DNA of 64,000 bases from Bacteroidota bacterium (GCA_947453145.1 CANGFA010000005.1:29459-93458), one strand, 5' to 3'. Positions 1 to 10,254 are shown, counted from the stretch's first letter. Program-made: numbers and translations. Notes: generated by a model not told the origin, from the sequence alone.

Positions 1-32
1 AATTTGAACTTTCATTTTCAATTAGCTATCCT

Positions 33-1361
33 ATGAGAAAAAATATCGCAGTTTTTTTTGTTGTTATTTTATACAGCCTGCAAAGTTTTGCACAGGAAAA
101 ATTTGGCCCCACTCCTACTAAAGAACAATTAGCCTGGCATGATAAAGAATTTTATTTGTTCATGCATTTTGGTCCCAACACTTTTACGGATCTAGAATGG
201 GGACACGGCAGCGAGGACCCAAATGTATTTAATCCAACTGCTATCGATTGCAACCAATGGGCGAGTATTGCAAAAGCAGCGGGCGCAAAAGGCATTATCA
301 TCACCGCAAAACACCATGATGGCTTTTGTTTATGGCCTAGCAAGTATAGCAAACACACGGTTAGAGAAAGTAAGTGGATGGACGGGAAAGGAGATGTATT
401 AAAAATGTTATCCGAAGCTTGTAAAAAACAAGGTATAGAAATGGGTGTATATATTTCACCTTGGGATCGCAATCATCCTGACTATGGAACGCCAAAATAT
501 AATGAGGTATATATAAATACCATGAAAGAATTACTAACTGGCTACGGCAAGTTTTTTGAATTGTGGTGGGATGGCGCCAATGGCGAAGGTCCTAATGGAA
601 AGAAACAAGTGTATGATTTTACAAGATTTAAAGACAGTGCTTTAGCATACCAACCACAACTAGTTATATTTAGTGATATTGGCCCGCATGTAAGATGGGT
701 AGGAAATGAAAATGGAATCATTGGTGAGACCAATTGGAACTTATTAGATACAGCAGGTTTTAAAAGAGGCGAAGGTGCACCACCAAATGATACGTTAAAC
801 CGTGGTAATTACAATGGTAAAAATTGGATTGGTGCCGAAGCAGATGTGTCTATTCGCAAAGGATGGTTTTTTCATCCTGGCGAAGACAATACGGTAAAGT
901 CGGGTGCTACCTTATTTGATTTATATTTAAAATCTGTAGGACGTGGAGGCAATATGATATTGAATGTGCCGCCAAATAGAGCCGGATTAATTTCCAGTGT
1001 AGACTCTGCTGCTTTAATGGAATTTAAAAAAATTAGAGATCTCGCGTTTTCAAATAATGAGTTTAAAGGCGCTAAGATTTTGAAAACAAAAGACGCTATT
1101 GAAATTCATTTAGCAAAAGAAGTAAGTATAAATACCTTAGTACTCTCAGAAAAAATTAGTTTTGGTCAAAGAGTGGTCAGCTTTAAAATAACAGGTGGTA
1201 CTGATTTGAAAAAAATGGACCCAATTGTTTCAGCTACCACTATTGGTCATAAACGAATTTTGCAATTCCCAACGCAAAAATTAAAATATTTCCGCATTCA
1301 GTTCACGGGGTACAAGGCAATTCCAATAATAGATGATATTAAGGCATATTTTGTGCCATAA
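33..1361 (+). CDS. Secreted alpha-L-fucosidase, GH29 family
   Basis: This is a retaining glycosidase expected to remove alpha-L-fucose from glycans in the periplasm or outside the cell. The 442-residue product starts with a signal peptide ending near SFAQ (about residue 21). The GH29 catalytic barrel follows, with HHDGF at 94-98 and WWDGA around D180, the expected nucleophile. The last 90 residues form a small beta domain, as in other GH29 enzymes. The gene begins only 32 bases into the window, so upstream partners cannot be seen. No SusC/SusD pair lies downstream, so polysaccharide-locus membership is not supported here. The fucose specificity is a family inference. Confidence 0.88.
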   Translation: MRKNIAVFFVVILYSLQSFAQEKFGPTPTKEQLAWHDKEFYLFMHFGPNTFTDLEWGHGSEDPNVFNPTAIDCNQWASIAKAAGAKGIIITAKHHDGFCLWPSKYSKHTVRESKWMDGKGDVLKMLSEACKKQGIEMGVYISPWDRNHPDYGTPKYNEVYINTMKELLTGYGKFFELWWDGANGEGPNGKKQVYDFTRFKDSALAYQPQLVIFSDIGPHVRWVGNENGIIGETNWNLLDTAGFKRGEGAPPNDTLNRGNYNGKNWIGAEADVSIRKGWFFHPGEDNTVKSGATLFDLYLKSVGRGGNMILNVPPNRAGLISSVDSAALMEFKKIRDLAFSNNEFKGAKILKTKDAIEIHLAKEVSINTLVLSEKISFGQRVVSFKITGGTDLKKMDPIVSATTIGHKRILQFPTQKLKYFRIQFTGYKAIPIIDDIKAYFVP

Positions 1362-1382
1362 ACCCATTTAAGATAGATTATT

Positions 1383-1390
1383 TATCTTTG
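1383..1390 (+). promoter_or_regulatory. Bacteroidota -7 box upstream of purE
   Basis: TATCTTTG matches the TAnnTTTG element of Bacteroidota promoters and lies 15 bases before the purE ATG. No TTTG was found at the usual 19-21 base distance, so only the -7 element is supported. Confidence 0.45.
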
Positions 1391-1405
1391 TAAAAAATAA
1401 GCAAA

Positions 1406-1927
1406 ATGGCCAATCCAGCAATTGTAGGTATTATTATGGGAAGCGATAGTGATTTAAATATTATGCAGGCTGCTGCCGATGTATTAAAGACATTCAATAT
1501 CCCTTTTGAACTTACGGTTGTGTCTGCACACAGAACCCCTGAACGCATGATGGACTATGCTAAAAATGCGCGAAAAAGAGGGCTCAAAGTAATTATTGCG
1601 GGTGCGGGTGGTGCAGCTCATTTACCCGGTATGGTGGCTGCTATAACTAGTTTACCTGTAATTGGCGTCCCTATTAAATCCTCCAACTCCATTGATGGGT
1701 GGGATTCGGTTTTATCTATTTTACAAATGCCTGCTGGCGTACCTGTTGCTACGGTTGCACTAAATGGAGCAAAAAATGCGGGTTTATTAGCTGCTCAAAT
1801 TATAGGAAGTTCAGATGTTGCCATTGGTAATGCAATGGAAAATTACAAGCAAAACATGGAAGCAGAAGTGCTAGCAAAAGTTGATAAAATGAAGGGTGAC
1901 TTTAACAACGAGTTTGATCAAAAATAA
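1406..1927 (+). CDS. purE: N5-carboxyaminoimidazole ribonucleotide mutase
   Basis: PurE interconverts N5-CAIR and CAIR in de novo purine synthesis in the cytosol. The 173-residue length is normal for class I PurE. The family signatures are present: GSDSD at 12-16, SAHRTP at 40-45 (contains the catalytic His) and the glycine-rich [12 protein letters not shown] at 65-76. The ATG follows an A-rich leader without a Shine-Dalgarno sequence, which is usual in this phylum. The customary partner purK is not adjacent: the next gene, bshC, is convergent. The identification is secure. Confidence 0.96.
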   Translation: MANPAIVGIIMGSDSDLNIMQAAADVLKTFNIPFELTVVSAHRTPERMMDYAKNARKRGLKVIIAGAGGAAHLPGMVAAITSLPVIGVPIKSSNSIDGWDSVLSILQMPAGVPVATVALNGAKNAGLLAAQIIGSSDVAIGNAMENYKQNMEAEVLAKVDKMKGDFNNEFDQK

Positions 1928-1985
1928 GTAAAGCTATTAAGCGAATTATTTACAAGCTTAGAAGTTTTCTTTAATGTTATAATAA

Positions 1986-3587
1986 CTATTCTTCGGAGCT
2001 AAGTATGGCAAAGCTTTTCCCCATAATGTTTGAATGTTGTATTATGGCATCCACCCAAGCCCATCCATAATCTCCTACCCATTCTGCAAAATTATCTGTT
2101 CTTTCTTGCAAACTATTTTCGGGAAATAAGGTTTGTTTAATATGTTGTATGCGCTCCATTGCAATTGCTTGCTTACGTTTTTCTGCTTTCAACATTTTCT
2201 TTTCTAACTCCCCTAATTTTTTAGCAGACTGAATAGACAAATTGGTCGTATGTGCTCCTAAAGTAGCATCTATATTTTCCACTTGTTCTTTGATGTTGGC
2301 ATAAATTATTTCTAATTCCTTCATGGATTTAGACAAGGATAAATTATGTTGAGTGTTTAATTTAACATAGGCCCTTTCTAAACTAAGTATGGGCTGGAAT
2401 AAATCATTGAACGTAAATCCTAAATCGCTCCATTGCTTGGCCATTTTTGCTTTTATAAACAAAAAGGAGTTTCTTAATTGTAAAACCGGATAATGCACAT
2501 GAGCGGCCCCAAAAACATTTTTTAATTCCATCCAATAAGCCAACTCCCCTCCGCCGCCAATAAATACAATACCAGGCAAAATAGTCTCTTGATATAATCC
2601 TCTTAAAATTACATTGGGGCTAAATCTTTCGGGATGGGAATGTAATTCCGAAATAATTTCTGCTTGCGTAAATGAAATATTGGTATCCACGATTGAATAT
2701 GTACCCTCATTTAATTCTATGCGCGCGCGTAGATTGTCTTTTAAATAAAATAAATTAATAGCACGACCTTCTGTTTGCACATGATATTGCTCTCTCAATG
2801 TAGCAAGGGTTGGCTTTAATGCTTTTTGCGAAAACTGTTCCACTAACTCTTTCTCCATCACCGGCACAAAACAAGATTTTAGTTTTGCATCATCAGGTTG
2901 TATCACTACTAATCCATATTGACCAAAATAGGCATGCACCAATTGCAAAGTGGCCTCATTAATGGTTATTCCTTTTTTATATGCATCGGACAATGCTTTC
3001 AAAGCAGCATTACCTTCCTTTTTCACGGACCAATACCCTTCAATATCTTTTAATAAACTTATCAAGGCATCATCTACTTTCATTCTGCCAATGGCACCCA
3101 TTTGCTTGGTGGTCCATTTTAATTTATCTCCCCCTAAATAAAAACTCCCCACTTCGTCAATATCAGCATCCTCGGAGCCCATATAATATACCGGCACATA
3201 ATTATTTTCCGGGAACTGCTTTTTTAATTCAGCTGCTATTTGAATTGCATGAATTATTTTATAAAAAAAGTATAAAGGCCCTGTAAAAATGTTTGGTTGG
3301 TGTGCAGTGGTAATTACAAAAGTATTTTCTGCTAATAATGCATTTACATTATCGTTTACTGCATTTGTTGAAGGGATATTAGCATACTGTGCCTTTAAAA
3401 CTTCCACAAGAAGGGGTCTATTCACCCCAAAATCTTTTCTTGCTTGTGTTGCTTGTTGTACACCTTCAAAATTGGGTGCATACTCCACAAAATTCATCGC
3501 AGTTCCCTTGCCTTCCACATAATCTCTTACTAACTGGCTAAATAATCCAGTTGCATAATAAGGTATTTGTGTAGCGTTAAATTTCAT
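1986..3587 (-). CDS. bshC: Bacillithiol biosynthesis cysteine-adding enzyme BshC
   Basis: BshC is the putative cysteine ligase that joins cysteine to glucosaminyl-malate in the last step of bacillithiol synthesis. The 533-residue length fits the family. The N-terminal nucleotide-binding-like core shows TAHQPNIFTGP around 94-104 and GSEDADIDE at 137-145. A charged helical, probably coiled-coil, stretch near 430-490 follows, which is typical for BshC. The gene is transcribed convergently with purE and divergently from the desaturase gene. Its presence predicts that the cell uses bacillithiol as its low-molecular-weight thiol. bshA and bshB are not in the window. Confidence 0.93.
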   Translation of the reverse strand: MKFNATQIPYYATGLFSQLVRDYVEGKGTAMNFVEYAPNFEGVQQATQARKDFGVNRPLLVEVLKAQYANIPSTNAVNDNVNALLAENTFVITTAHQPNIFTGPLYFFYKIIHAIQIAAELKKQFPENNYVPVYYMGSEDADIDEVGSFYLGGDKLKWTTKQMGAIGRMKVDDALISLLKDIEGYWSVKKEGNAALKALSDAYKKGITINEATLQLVHAYFGQYGLVVIQPDDAKLKSCFVPVMEKELVEQFSQKALKPTLATLREQYHVQTEGRAINLFYLKDNLRARIELNEGTYSIVDTNISFTQAEIISELHSHPERFSPNVILRGLYQETILPGIVFIGGGGELAYWMELKNVFGAAHVHYPVLQLRNSFLFIKAKMAKQWSDLGFTFNDLFQPILSLERAYVKLNTQHNLSLSKSMKELEIIYANIKEQVENIDATLGAHTTNLSIQSAKKLGELEKKMLKAEKRKQAIAMERIQHIKQTLFPENSLQERTDNFAEWVGDYGWAWVDAIIQHSNIMGKSFAILSSEE

Positions 3588-3643
3588 AAAATAAATTGGG
3601 AACTCCCATTAATAGATTAAGACGCAAATTAAGATAAAAATGA

Positions 3644-3651
3644 TACATTTG
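3644..3651 (+). promoter_or_regulatory. Bacteroidota -7 box upstream of the desaturase gene
   Basis: TACATTTG fits TAnnTTTG and sits 37 bases before the ATG at 3689, in the 101-base gap shared with divergent bshC. No clear -33 TTTG partner was seen. Confidence 0.4.
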
Positions 3652-3688
3652 GTAGCGTATTGCCTAACCAAAGACTAAATTATTAACT

Positions 3689-4957
3689 ATGGAAACATAT
3701 GGTAAAATATTGATCATTGCCATGCCCCTTTTCTTACTACTAGTCTTATTTGAAAAATGGTATGGATGGCGAAAAGGAATGGATACTGTACGTACCTTAG
3801 ACATGGTTTCTAGCCTTAGTTCCGGAGTTACCAATTCCACCAAAGATGTGTTGGGTTTAAGCATTGCCATAATTAGTTATGGCTGGTTGGTAAAGCATTT
3901 AGCCATTACTCATATTCAAGCTTCTTGGCTGCTATATATGATCGCATTTTTAGCTTTAGATTTTTCGGGCTATTGGGTGCATCGCTTAGCTCATAGTGTT
4001 AATTTTTTCTGGAACAATCATATTGTACATCATAGTAGTGAGGAATTTAATTTGGCCTGTGCATTAAGACAAAGCATTTCGGTTTTTGTAAGAATTTATG
4101 CCGTACTCTTAATCCCTGCAGCCATTTTAGGCGTTCCCGAAAAAGTAATTGCAGTGGTAGCTCCATTGCATTTATTTGCACAATTTTGGTATCATACCCG
4201 CCATATTAATAAAATGGGTTTCTTGGAATATATCATTGTTACGCCTTCTCATCATAGAGTTCACCATGCTATTAACCCTGAATATTTAGATAAGAATTAT
4301 GGACAAATTTTTATTTTTTGGGATCGCCTATTTGGCACTTATCAGGAAGAAGTGGATAGCATTCCAGCTGTTTATGGCGTAACTAGACCAGTGCGTACTT
4401 GGAACCCCATTAAAATTAATTTCATGCACATGTGGTTATTGATAAAAGATGCTTGGCATGCTAAAAACTGGATGGATAAACTTCGGGTATGGTTTATGCC
4501 ATTAGGATGGAGACCAACTGATGTTGCAGAAAAATATCCGGTATACAAAATAGAAGACGTATACCATTTTGAAAAGTATGATACGCAAGCTAGCAAAGGG
4601 ATATTGGTGTATTTATGGATACAATTATTTTGTCTACTCTTATTAGTTAGTTATTTGTTTGGAAATATTGCCAGCATTGGTATGCCAAATATGTTTTACT
4701 ATGGATTATTTATTTTCGTTCAAGTATATGCACTTACCGAATTCATGGATCGCAATCCCAAAGCCTTAATAATTGAAGTTGTTAAGAACATGCTATGCGT
4801 TGCTGGCATCTTATATTATGGCGGATGGTTTGGACTACAAAATCACTTTAATGCGAGTAGCTATATAATAATGGGGTATTTTATGGTGAGTACAGCTATC
4901 GTAGCCTCCTATACTAGCCAACTAGCTCGCCCTCTAAGTCGTAGTCGTACGCTTTAG
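3689..4957 (+). CDS. Sterol desaturase / fatty-acid hydroxylase family membrane protein
   Basis: This is an integral-membrane di-iron oxygenase of the fatty-acid hydroxylase superfamily, 422 residues. The histidine clusters that bind iron are intact: HRLAH at 98-102, HIVHH at 111-115 and HHRVHH at 188-193. Hydrophobic helices lie before, between and after them, and about four further membrane segments occupy the last 120 residues. That C-terminal membrane extension is seen in many Bacteroidota homologues. The substrate (sterol-like lipid, hopanoid, carotenoid or fatty acid) cannot be told from sequence. The 3' end overlaps the convergent rimO gene by 44 bases. Confidence 0.85.
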   Translation: METYGKILIIAMPLFLLLVLFEKWYGWRKGMDTVRTLDMVSSLSSGVTNSTKDVLGLSIAIISYGWLVKHLAITHIQASWLLYMIAFLALDFSGYWVHRLAHSVNFFWNNHIVHHSSEEFNLACALRQSISVFVRIYAVLLIPAAILGVPEKVIAVVAPLHLFAQFWYHTRHINKMGFLEYIIVTPSHHRVHHAINPEYLDKNYGQIFIFWDRLFGTYQEEVDSIPAVYGVTRPVRTWNPIKINFMHMWLLIKDAWHAKNWMDKLRVWFMPLGWRPTDVAEKYPVYKIEDVYHFEKYDTQASKGILVYLWIQLFCLLLLVSYLFGNIASIGMPNMFYYGLFIFVQVYALTEFMDRNPKALIIEVVKNMLCVAGILYYGGWFGLQNHFNASSYIIMGYFMVSTAIVASYTSQLARPLSRSRTL

Positions 4958-6224
4958 TAATTTTAACCATCACCATGTCACCGGACTTCAAACGCTTGGT
5001 AGTATTAATTACTACTTCGTTGTCTACTTCTACGCTATCAAATTGAGTACGACCCAACCAACGACCTGCTTCTTTTTTATCAACGATTACTTTAAGCGTT
5101 TGACCTTCCTTGGCTTGATTAATGGCTAAGCTAATTTCTTGCTGTACTTCCATAATTTCTTCGGCACGACGTTGTTTTTCTTCCGCAGGAACATCGTCCA
5201 CTAAATCATAAGCACTGGTATTTTCCTCATGGCTGTAAGTAAAGATTCCCACGCGATCAAATTTATGTAATTGTAAGAATTCTTTTAATTCCTCCACATC
5301 ATCCAATGTTTCTCCTGGGAAACCAGTGATTAAAGTGGTTCTAATGGCAATGCCTGGCACACGTTTTCTGATTTCAATTATTAACTCGGTCATTTCCTCA
5401 CGGGTAATATTACGACGCATGGCTTTTAGCATATTATTGCTTGCATGCTGCAAAGGAATATCAATGTATTTGCAAATATTATCACGCTCACGCATCGTAT
5501 CCAATACTTCCAAAGGAAATTTACTCGGATAAGCATAATGCAAACGTATCCATTCCAAACCCTCTACATCTGCAAGCGCATTTAATAATTTTGGTAATGC
5601 GCGCTCCTTATAAATATCTAATCCATAATAAGTTAATTCTTGCGCGATAAGCATAACCTCCTTCACGCCTTTCCTTACCAAGCCTTTTGCTTCATCTACT
5701 AATTGCTCAATGGTTTTACTCACGTGTTGGCCACGCATTAAAGGAATCGCACAAAAAGCACAGGTGCGATTACAACCTTCACTAATTTTTAAATAAGCAT
5801 AATGCTGAGGTGTACTCAATAAACGTTCTCCTAATAATTCTGCTTTATAATCGGCATTCAATTGATTCAACATTAAAGGAAGTTCCATAGTACCAAACCA
5901 AGCGTCCACTTCAGGAATTTCCGCTGCTAGGTCACCACGATATCTTTCACTTAAACAACCGGTAACATATACTTTATCTAATTTTCCTTTTTGCTTTAAA
6001 GCCACCTGGTCCAAAATAGTGTTAACACTCTCCTCTTTTGCTTTATCAATAAACCCACAGGTATTCACCACTACAATATTATGATCCAATTTCTTATTCT
6101 CATGCACCACATCAATATCATTCGCCGCCAATTGACCACTTAACATTTCACTATCCACAAGGTTTTTACTACAACCTAAAGTGATGATATTTACTTTGTT
6201 CTGTTTTAAAGATTTTGACTTCAT
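4914..6224 (-). CDS. rimO: Ribosomal protein S12 methylthiotransferase RimO
   Basis: RimO is a radical-SAM enzyme that methylthiolates the conserved aspartate of ribosomal protein S12. The 436 residues show the standard order. The N-terminal MTTase domain carries its three cluster cysteines (C18, C56, C90). The radical-SAM motif CNRTCAFC follows (C151, C155, C158). A TRAM-like RNA-binding domain lies at the end, with QFDSVEVDNEVVI. The start VNIITLGCSKNLVDSE distinguishes RimO from MiaB. The stop codon lies inside the convergent desaturase gene, so the two mRNAs must be complementary at their 3' ends. Confidence 0.95.
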   Translation of the reverse strand: MKSKSLKQNKVNIITLGCSKNLVDSEMLSGQLAANDIDVVHENKKLDHNIVVVNTCGFIDKAKEESVNTILDQVALKQKGKLDKVYVTGCLSERYRGDLAAEIPEVDAWFGTMELPLMLNQLNADYKAELLGERLLSTPQHYAYLKISEGCNRTCAFCAIPLMRGQHVSKTIEQLVDEAKGLVRKGVKEVMLIAQELTYYGLDIYKERALPKLLNALADVEGLEWIRLHYAYPSKFPLEVLDTMRERDNICKYIDIPLQHASNNMLKAMRRNITREEMTELIIEIRKRVPGIAIRTTLITGFPGETLDDVEELKEFLQLHKFDRVGIFTYSHEENTSAYDLVDDVPAEEKQRRAEEIMEVQQEISLAINQAKEGQTLKVIVDKKEAGRWLGRTQFDSVEVDNEVVINTTKRLKSGDMVMVKITKAYDYDLEGELVG

Positions 6225-6297
6225 ATTGTTTGTTTGATCGTGTAGTATTTTTAAACTCCTACTGGTACAGCTTTGTTAAATTATAAATTGGGTGCTT

Positions 6298-7884
6298 TTA
6301 TTTATTTACCTCGTTTGTGAAATGGAAAGTAATATCGGGGTTATTGGTGATTTCTGTATTTAAGAACCATTCACTTTGCGCTAAATATACGGGCGAACCA
6401 TCCTTATCCTCAGCAGCATTTTGTTGTTTAAAACGCAAAAAATCATTCAGCTTATTTTTATCGGTTGAAGTTAACCAACAAGCTTTGTAAAAAGGAAGGG
6501 TTCTAAACTCACAAGCAGCGCCATATTCTTGCAACAAACGATACTGAATAACCTCAAATTGCAAATCTCCAACGCATCCAATAATTTTTTTATTGCCCCC
6601 AAACTGGGTAAACAACTGAGCTACGCCTTCATCTGTTAACTGTTGAATGCCTTTTTCCAATTGCTTTGTTTTCATTGGATCCTTATTAACCAATTCTTTA
6701 AAAATTTCTGGTGAGAAAGTGGGAATACCTGTGAAATAAAACTTCTCACCTTCGGTTAATGTATCGCCTATTTTAAAGTTACCTGTATCAAATAAACCTA
6801 CCACATCACCAGGATAAGCATCCTCAACAATATCTTTACTACGTGCTAGGAAGGTGTATGGATTGGTAAAACGAACCTCTTTCTCCAAACGTACGTGCTT
6901 GTAATATTTATTACGCTCAAACTTACCGCTACATACCCGCATAAAGGCAATACGGTCACGGTGCTTTGGATCCAAGTTGGCGTGGATCTTAAAAATAAAT
7001 CCACTAAACTTATCTTCTCCTGCTTGCACTTTTCTAACGCTTGTATCACGATCACGAGGCGTAGGAGCTATTTGAATAAACGTATCCAACATTTCTTGAA
7101 CACCAAAGTTGTTCACTGCCGATCCAAAAAAAACGGGCGCAATTTTACCTTCTAAATAATCAGCAGGATTTAATGCACCATATACGCCATCAATTAATTC
7201 AACATCTTCTCTTAACAAATCGGCATCACGATCACCCACTTTTTGTTGCAATAAAGGACTTGATAAGTCCTCGATTGCTACCACATCCTCATCATCGGCC
7301 TTGGTGCTTGCCGTAAATAAACGCAAGCTTTTATCATGCAAATTATAAACCCCTTTAAATTCCTTGCCACTATTAATTGGCCAGGTCATTGGGTGTAAAG
7401 AAATTTTTAATTCTGCTTCAATTTCTTCTAATAAATCGAATCGGTTTTTACCATCACGGTCCATTTTATTAATAAACACAATAACCGGTGTCGCACGCAT
7501 ACTACAAACTTCCATTAAACGACGTGTTTGTGGCTCTACCCCATTCACACTATCAATCACTAATATTACACTGTCCACTGCAGTTAATGTACGATAGGTA
7601 TCTTCCGCAAAATCCTTGTGACCAGGTGTATCTAATAAATTAATTAGGTTGCCCTTATATTCAAATGACATTACCGATGTTGCCACCGAGATACCTCTTT
7701 GGCGTTCTATCTCCATGAAATCCGAAGTCGCATGCTTTTTAATTTTATTGCTTTTAACCGCACCCGCCGTTTGAATAGCACCACCAAATAACAATAACTT
7801 TTCCGTTAAGGTAGTTTTACCAGCATCCGGGTGAGAGATAATCGCAAAAGTCTTGCGCCTGTTTATTTCTTTTTCGTACTTCAT
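6298..7884 (-). CDS. prfC: Peptide chain release factor 3
   Basis: RF3 is a translational GTPase that recycles RF1 and RF2 from the ribosome after peptide release. The 528-residue length is as expected. The P-loop SHPDAGKTT is at 17-25, followed by the switch region ([10 protein letters not shown]), DTPGHKDF and NKMDRDG. The C-terminal RF3 domain is present. The gene lies 73 bases upstream of rimO on the same strand and may be co-transcribed with it. A hairpin terminator (7909-7945) separates it from lpdA upstream. Confidence 0.95.
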   Translation of the reverse strand: MKYEKEINRRKTFAIISHPDAGKTTLTEKLLLFGGAIQTAGAVKSNKIKKHATSDFMEIERQRGISVATSVMSFEYKGNLINLLDTPGHKDFAEDTYRTLTAVDSVILVIDSVNGVEPQTRRLMEVCSMRATPVIVFINKMDRDGKNRFDLLEEIEAELKISLHPMTWPINSGKEFKGVYNLHDKSLRLFTASTKADDEDVVAIEDLSSPLLQQKVGDRDADLLREDVELIDGVYGALNPADYLEGKIAPVFFGSAVNNFGVQEMLDTFIQIAPTPRDRDTSVRKVQAGEDKFSGFIFKIHANLDPKHRDRIAFMRVCSGKFERNKYYKHVRLEKEVRFTNPYTFLARSKDIVEDAYPGDVVGLFDTGNFKIGDTLTEGEKFYFTGIPTFSPEIFKELVNKDPMKTKQLEKGIQQLTDEGVAQLFTQFGGNKKIIGCVGDLQFEVIQYRLLQEYGAACEFRTLPFYKACWLTSTDKNKLNDFLRFKQQNAAEDKDGSPVYLAQSEWFLNTEITNNPDITFHFTNEVNK

Positions 7885-7903
7885 TTTTATATTTCGATAT
7901 TAT

Positions 7904-7945
7904 CAAAAATGGCTCGCATTCAAAACAAATTGAATCACGAGCCAT
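7904..7945 (-). terminator. Rho-independent terminator of lpdA
   Basis: ATGGCTCG (7909-7916) pairs with CGAGCCAT (7938-7945). Inside it, ATTCAA (7918-7923) pairs with TTGAAT (7930-7935) around the loop AACAAA. On the minus strand the stem is followed by a T-rich stretch (ATTTTTGATAA). It lies between the lpdA stop and the prfC start. Confidence 0.8.
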
Positions 7946-7965
7946 TTAATATATTCCTACACTAG

Positions 7966-9375
7966 TTAGATATCAATTGCCTCACCATACGCTGCAGCAA
8001 CGGCTTCTTTTAAGCCTTCACTCATGGTTGGATGCGGATGAATTGCATTTAAGATTTCATGCGCAGTGGTTTCTAATTTACGTGCCACTACAGCTTCGGC
8101 AATCATCTCTGTAACATTCATTCCAATCATATGACATCCTAAGAACTCACCATACTTTGCATCAAAAATTACTTTCACAAAACCTTCTGTTGCGCCGGCA
8201 GCAGATGCTTTACCCGATGCCATGAATGGGAACTTACCTACTTTAATTTCATATCCTGCTTCCTTAGCAGCTTTCTCTGTATAGCCTACACTTGAAATCT
8301 CAGGAGTGCAATAAGTACAACCTGGGATATTATTATAGTCAATACCTTCTGGTAAATGTGCATTTTTCTTTTCTAAATATGCCATATGCTCGGCACAATT
8401 AATTCCTTCCTTAGCAGCAACGTGTGCTAAAGCTTGACCTGGAGAACAGTCACCAATTGCGTAAATACCCGCAATACTTGTTTGTTGGAATTTATCAACG
8501 ATGATACGGCCTTTACCTGTTTTAATACCATTAGATTCTAATCCTAAATTTTCGATATTAGCAACCACACCTACCGCACTTAAAACAACATCTGCTTCTA
8601 AGGTTACAAAAGAACCATCTTGTAATTTAACTTTTGCTTTCACACCAGCACCTGTTGTATCCAAAGATTCAACTGATGAATTGGTCATGATATCAATACC
8701 TTGCTTCTTGTATTGCTTTTCTAATTCTTTTGAAATATCCTCGTCTTCCACAGGAACAATTCTTGGTAAAAATTCAACGATGGTCACTTTTGTTCCCATG
8801 CTATTGTACACATAAGCAAACTCCACACCTATTGCACCACTACCCACAATAATCATGCTTTTAGGTTGTGTTTGCATGACCATTGCTTCACGGTAACCCA
8901 ACACTTTTTTACCATCCTGAGGCAGGTTTGGTAATTCTCTACTACGACCGCCTGTTGCAATTACGATATATTTAGTGTCAACCACTTGTGATGCACCATC
9001 TGCCGCTTTCACTTCTACCTTACCTCTTGACAATACTTTACCATAACCCATGATCACGTCAATCTTATTTTTTTTCATTAAGAATTGAACTCCCTTGCTC
9101 ATTTTATCAGCAACACCCCGGCTTCTTGAAATTACTTTTCCAAAATCGTGATTCACGCCAGAAGCAGTGATGCCATAGTCAGCACTATGTTTTAAGTACT
9201 CATAAACTTGAGCACTTTTTAATAAAGCTTTTGTTGGGATACATCCCCAGTTTAAACAAACTCCACCTAAACTTTCCTTTTCAATTATTGCTACTTTTAA
9301 ACCTAATTGAGAAGCGCGGATAGCCGCAGGATAACCCCCAGGACCACTACCTATAACGATAACGTCGTATGCCAT
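7966..9375 (-). CDS. lpdA: Dihydrolipoyl dehydrogenase (E3)
   Basis: This FAD enzyme reoxidises dihydrolipoamide in 2-oxoacid dehydrogenase and glycine-cleavage complexes. I chose the ATG at 9375 (MAYDVIVIGSG), which gives 469 residues. A longer reading to 9423 would add 16 residues with no homology signal and would run through the predicted promoter. The FAD motif GSGPGG is at 9-14 and the redox-active pair is C40/C45 in CLNWGC. The second dinucleotide fold (GSGAIGVEFA) and the C-terminal catalytic HPHPTMSE are present. The other complex subunits are not nearby. Confidence 0.95.
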   Translation of the reverse strand: MAYDVIVIGSGPGGYPAAIRASQLGLKVAIIEKESLGGVCLNWGCIPTKALLKSAQVYEYLKHSADYGITASGVNHDFGKVISRSRGVADKMSKGVQFLMKKNKIDVIMGYGKVLSRGKVEVKAADGASQVVDTKYIVIATGGRSRELPNLPQDGKKVLGYREAMVMQTQPKSMIIVGSGAIGVEFAYVYNSMGTKVTIVEFLPRIVPVEDEDISKELEKQYKKQGIDIMTNSSVESLDTTGAGVKAKVKLQDGSFVTLEADVVLSAVGVVANIENLGLESNGIKTGKGRIIVDKFQQTSIAGIYAIGDCSPGQALAHVAAKEGINCAEHMAYLEKKNAHLPEGIDYNNIPGCTYCTPEISSVGYTEKAAKEAGYEIKVGKFPFMASGKASAAGATEGFVKVIFDAKYGEFLGCHMIGMNVTEMIAEAVVARKLETTAHEILNAIHPHPTMSEGLKEAVAAAYGEAIDI

Positions 9376-9409
9376 TTTGTGTGTGTTTTTGTGTAATTGA
9401 ATGAGGGTG

Positions 9410-9441
9410 CAAAAATAACCCAAAAAAAGGGACTATTCAAA
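9410..9441 (-). promoter_or_regulatory. Bacteroidota promoter of lpdA
   Basis: Read on the minus strand, TTTG (9438-9441), a 20-base spacer and TATTTTTG (9410-9417) match the TTTG-N19-TAnnTTTG consensus. The -7 box lies 35 bases before the chosen lpdA ATG. The -33 element falls inside the last codons of the upstream gene, so lpdA probably has its own promoter. Confidence 0.6.
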
Positions 9442-10254
9442 GAAAACGCGGACCATTTGGAAAAACCACTTATTGTCGTTAGGACGCTGCTTACTCATTT
9501 GATTTTCATCGTATTTACTAAGCCCAAAAAGCCCAGCCATATTGCCTCCACGAACCGAAATTTCCAGATAGCCCGCCGAATTAAACCAAGCTAACTTATC
9601 AGCAACCGGCACTGCCCCATAATTACGGCTCAAAACCTGGATAGTTTCATTGCGTGTAAAGACAATTTTAAACGGCCTTCCTTTTGCATGCGCCTCAAAC
9701 TCATCCTGCCTAATATTCACAACCACATTCTCAAATTGATCAATAAATATAATTTGCCCCTCCATCCAATTGGTATCATACTTAGGTTGAGTAGGGAAAA
9801 TTTCGACAATATTTTCAATGGCATTTCCAGCTTCCAACAAATTACTGGAAGCAAAAAAGTAAGCAACCGATTCCACTATGCGCTCTGTGATTTGCATAAA
9901 GGTACTGGCACCTTTAATGTCAATAGCCACGATATCACTAGGTTTTATGCCTAGCATCATGGTTAAAAATCCATTATCTGGTGTAATAAAAAAATGGCCG
10001 TTATAATGTGCAAACAATACATGATCCTGTGGATATTGAAAGAAGTTAACCATAACCAAATGCACGGTACCAGATGGGTAATGCTTGGCGGCATTATTAA
10101 AAATATAAGCACCCTGTAAATAGTTCTTGCTAGAAAGCTGATGCGTGATATCGGCAATGGTACAACCCGGTATGATTGACAAAATTTGACCTTTTATAGC
10201 GCCAATAATAAAATCCTCTTGGCCAATGTCAGATGTTAATGTTATAACGGGCAT
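9433..10254 (-). CDS. SAM hydroxide adenosyltransferase (DUF62 / chlorinase-like family)
   Basis: Members of this family hydrolyse S-adenosylmethionine to adenosine and methionine and are related to SAM-dependent fluorinase and chlorinase. The 273-residue protein opens with the family hallmark TLTSDIGQEDFIIGAIKG. It also has the TPDNGFL segment (residues about 90-100) and the C-terminal domain with DQFENVVVNI. Nothing suggests halide use, so the hydrolase assignment is the default. It sits 29 bases downstream of the SDR gene on the same strand, so the two probably form an operon. The physiological role is poorly defined in this family. Confidence 0.85.
   Translation of the reverse strand: MPVITLTSDIGQEDFIIGAIKGQILSIIPGCTIADITHQLSSKNYLQGAYIFNNAAKHYPSGTVHLVMVNFFQYPQDHVLFAHYNGHFFITPDNGFLTMMLGIKPSDIVAIDIKGASTFMQITERIVESVAYFFASSNLLEAGNAIENIVEIFPTQPKYDTNWMEGQIIFIDQFENVVVNIRQDEFEAHAKGRPFKIVFTRNETIQVLSRNYGAVPVADKLAWFNSAGYLEISVRGGNMAGLFGLSKYDENQMSKQRPNDNKWFFQMVRVFFE

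Noticed and set aside
2950..3522. Three plus-strand frames inside bshC
   Set aside because: They have no recognisable content and lie opposite a complete, conserved gene.
9376..9423. N-terminal extension of lpdA
   Set aside because: The extra 16 codons overlap the predicted promoter and precede a perfect family start (MAYDVIVIGSG).
9433..10254. SAM-dependent chlorinase or fluorinase
   Set aside because: The family is shared, but halogenases are rare and no halometabolite genes are nearby; the hydrolase role is the default.
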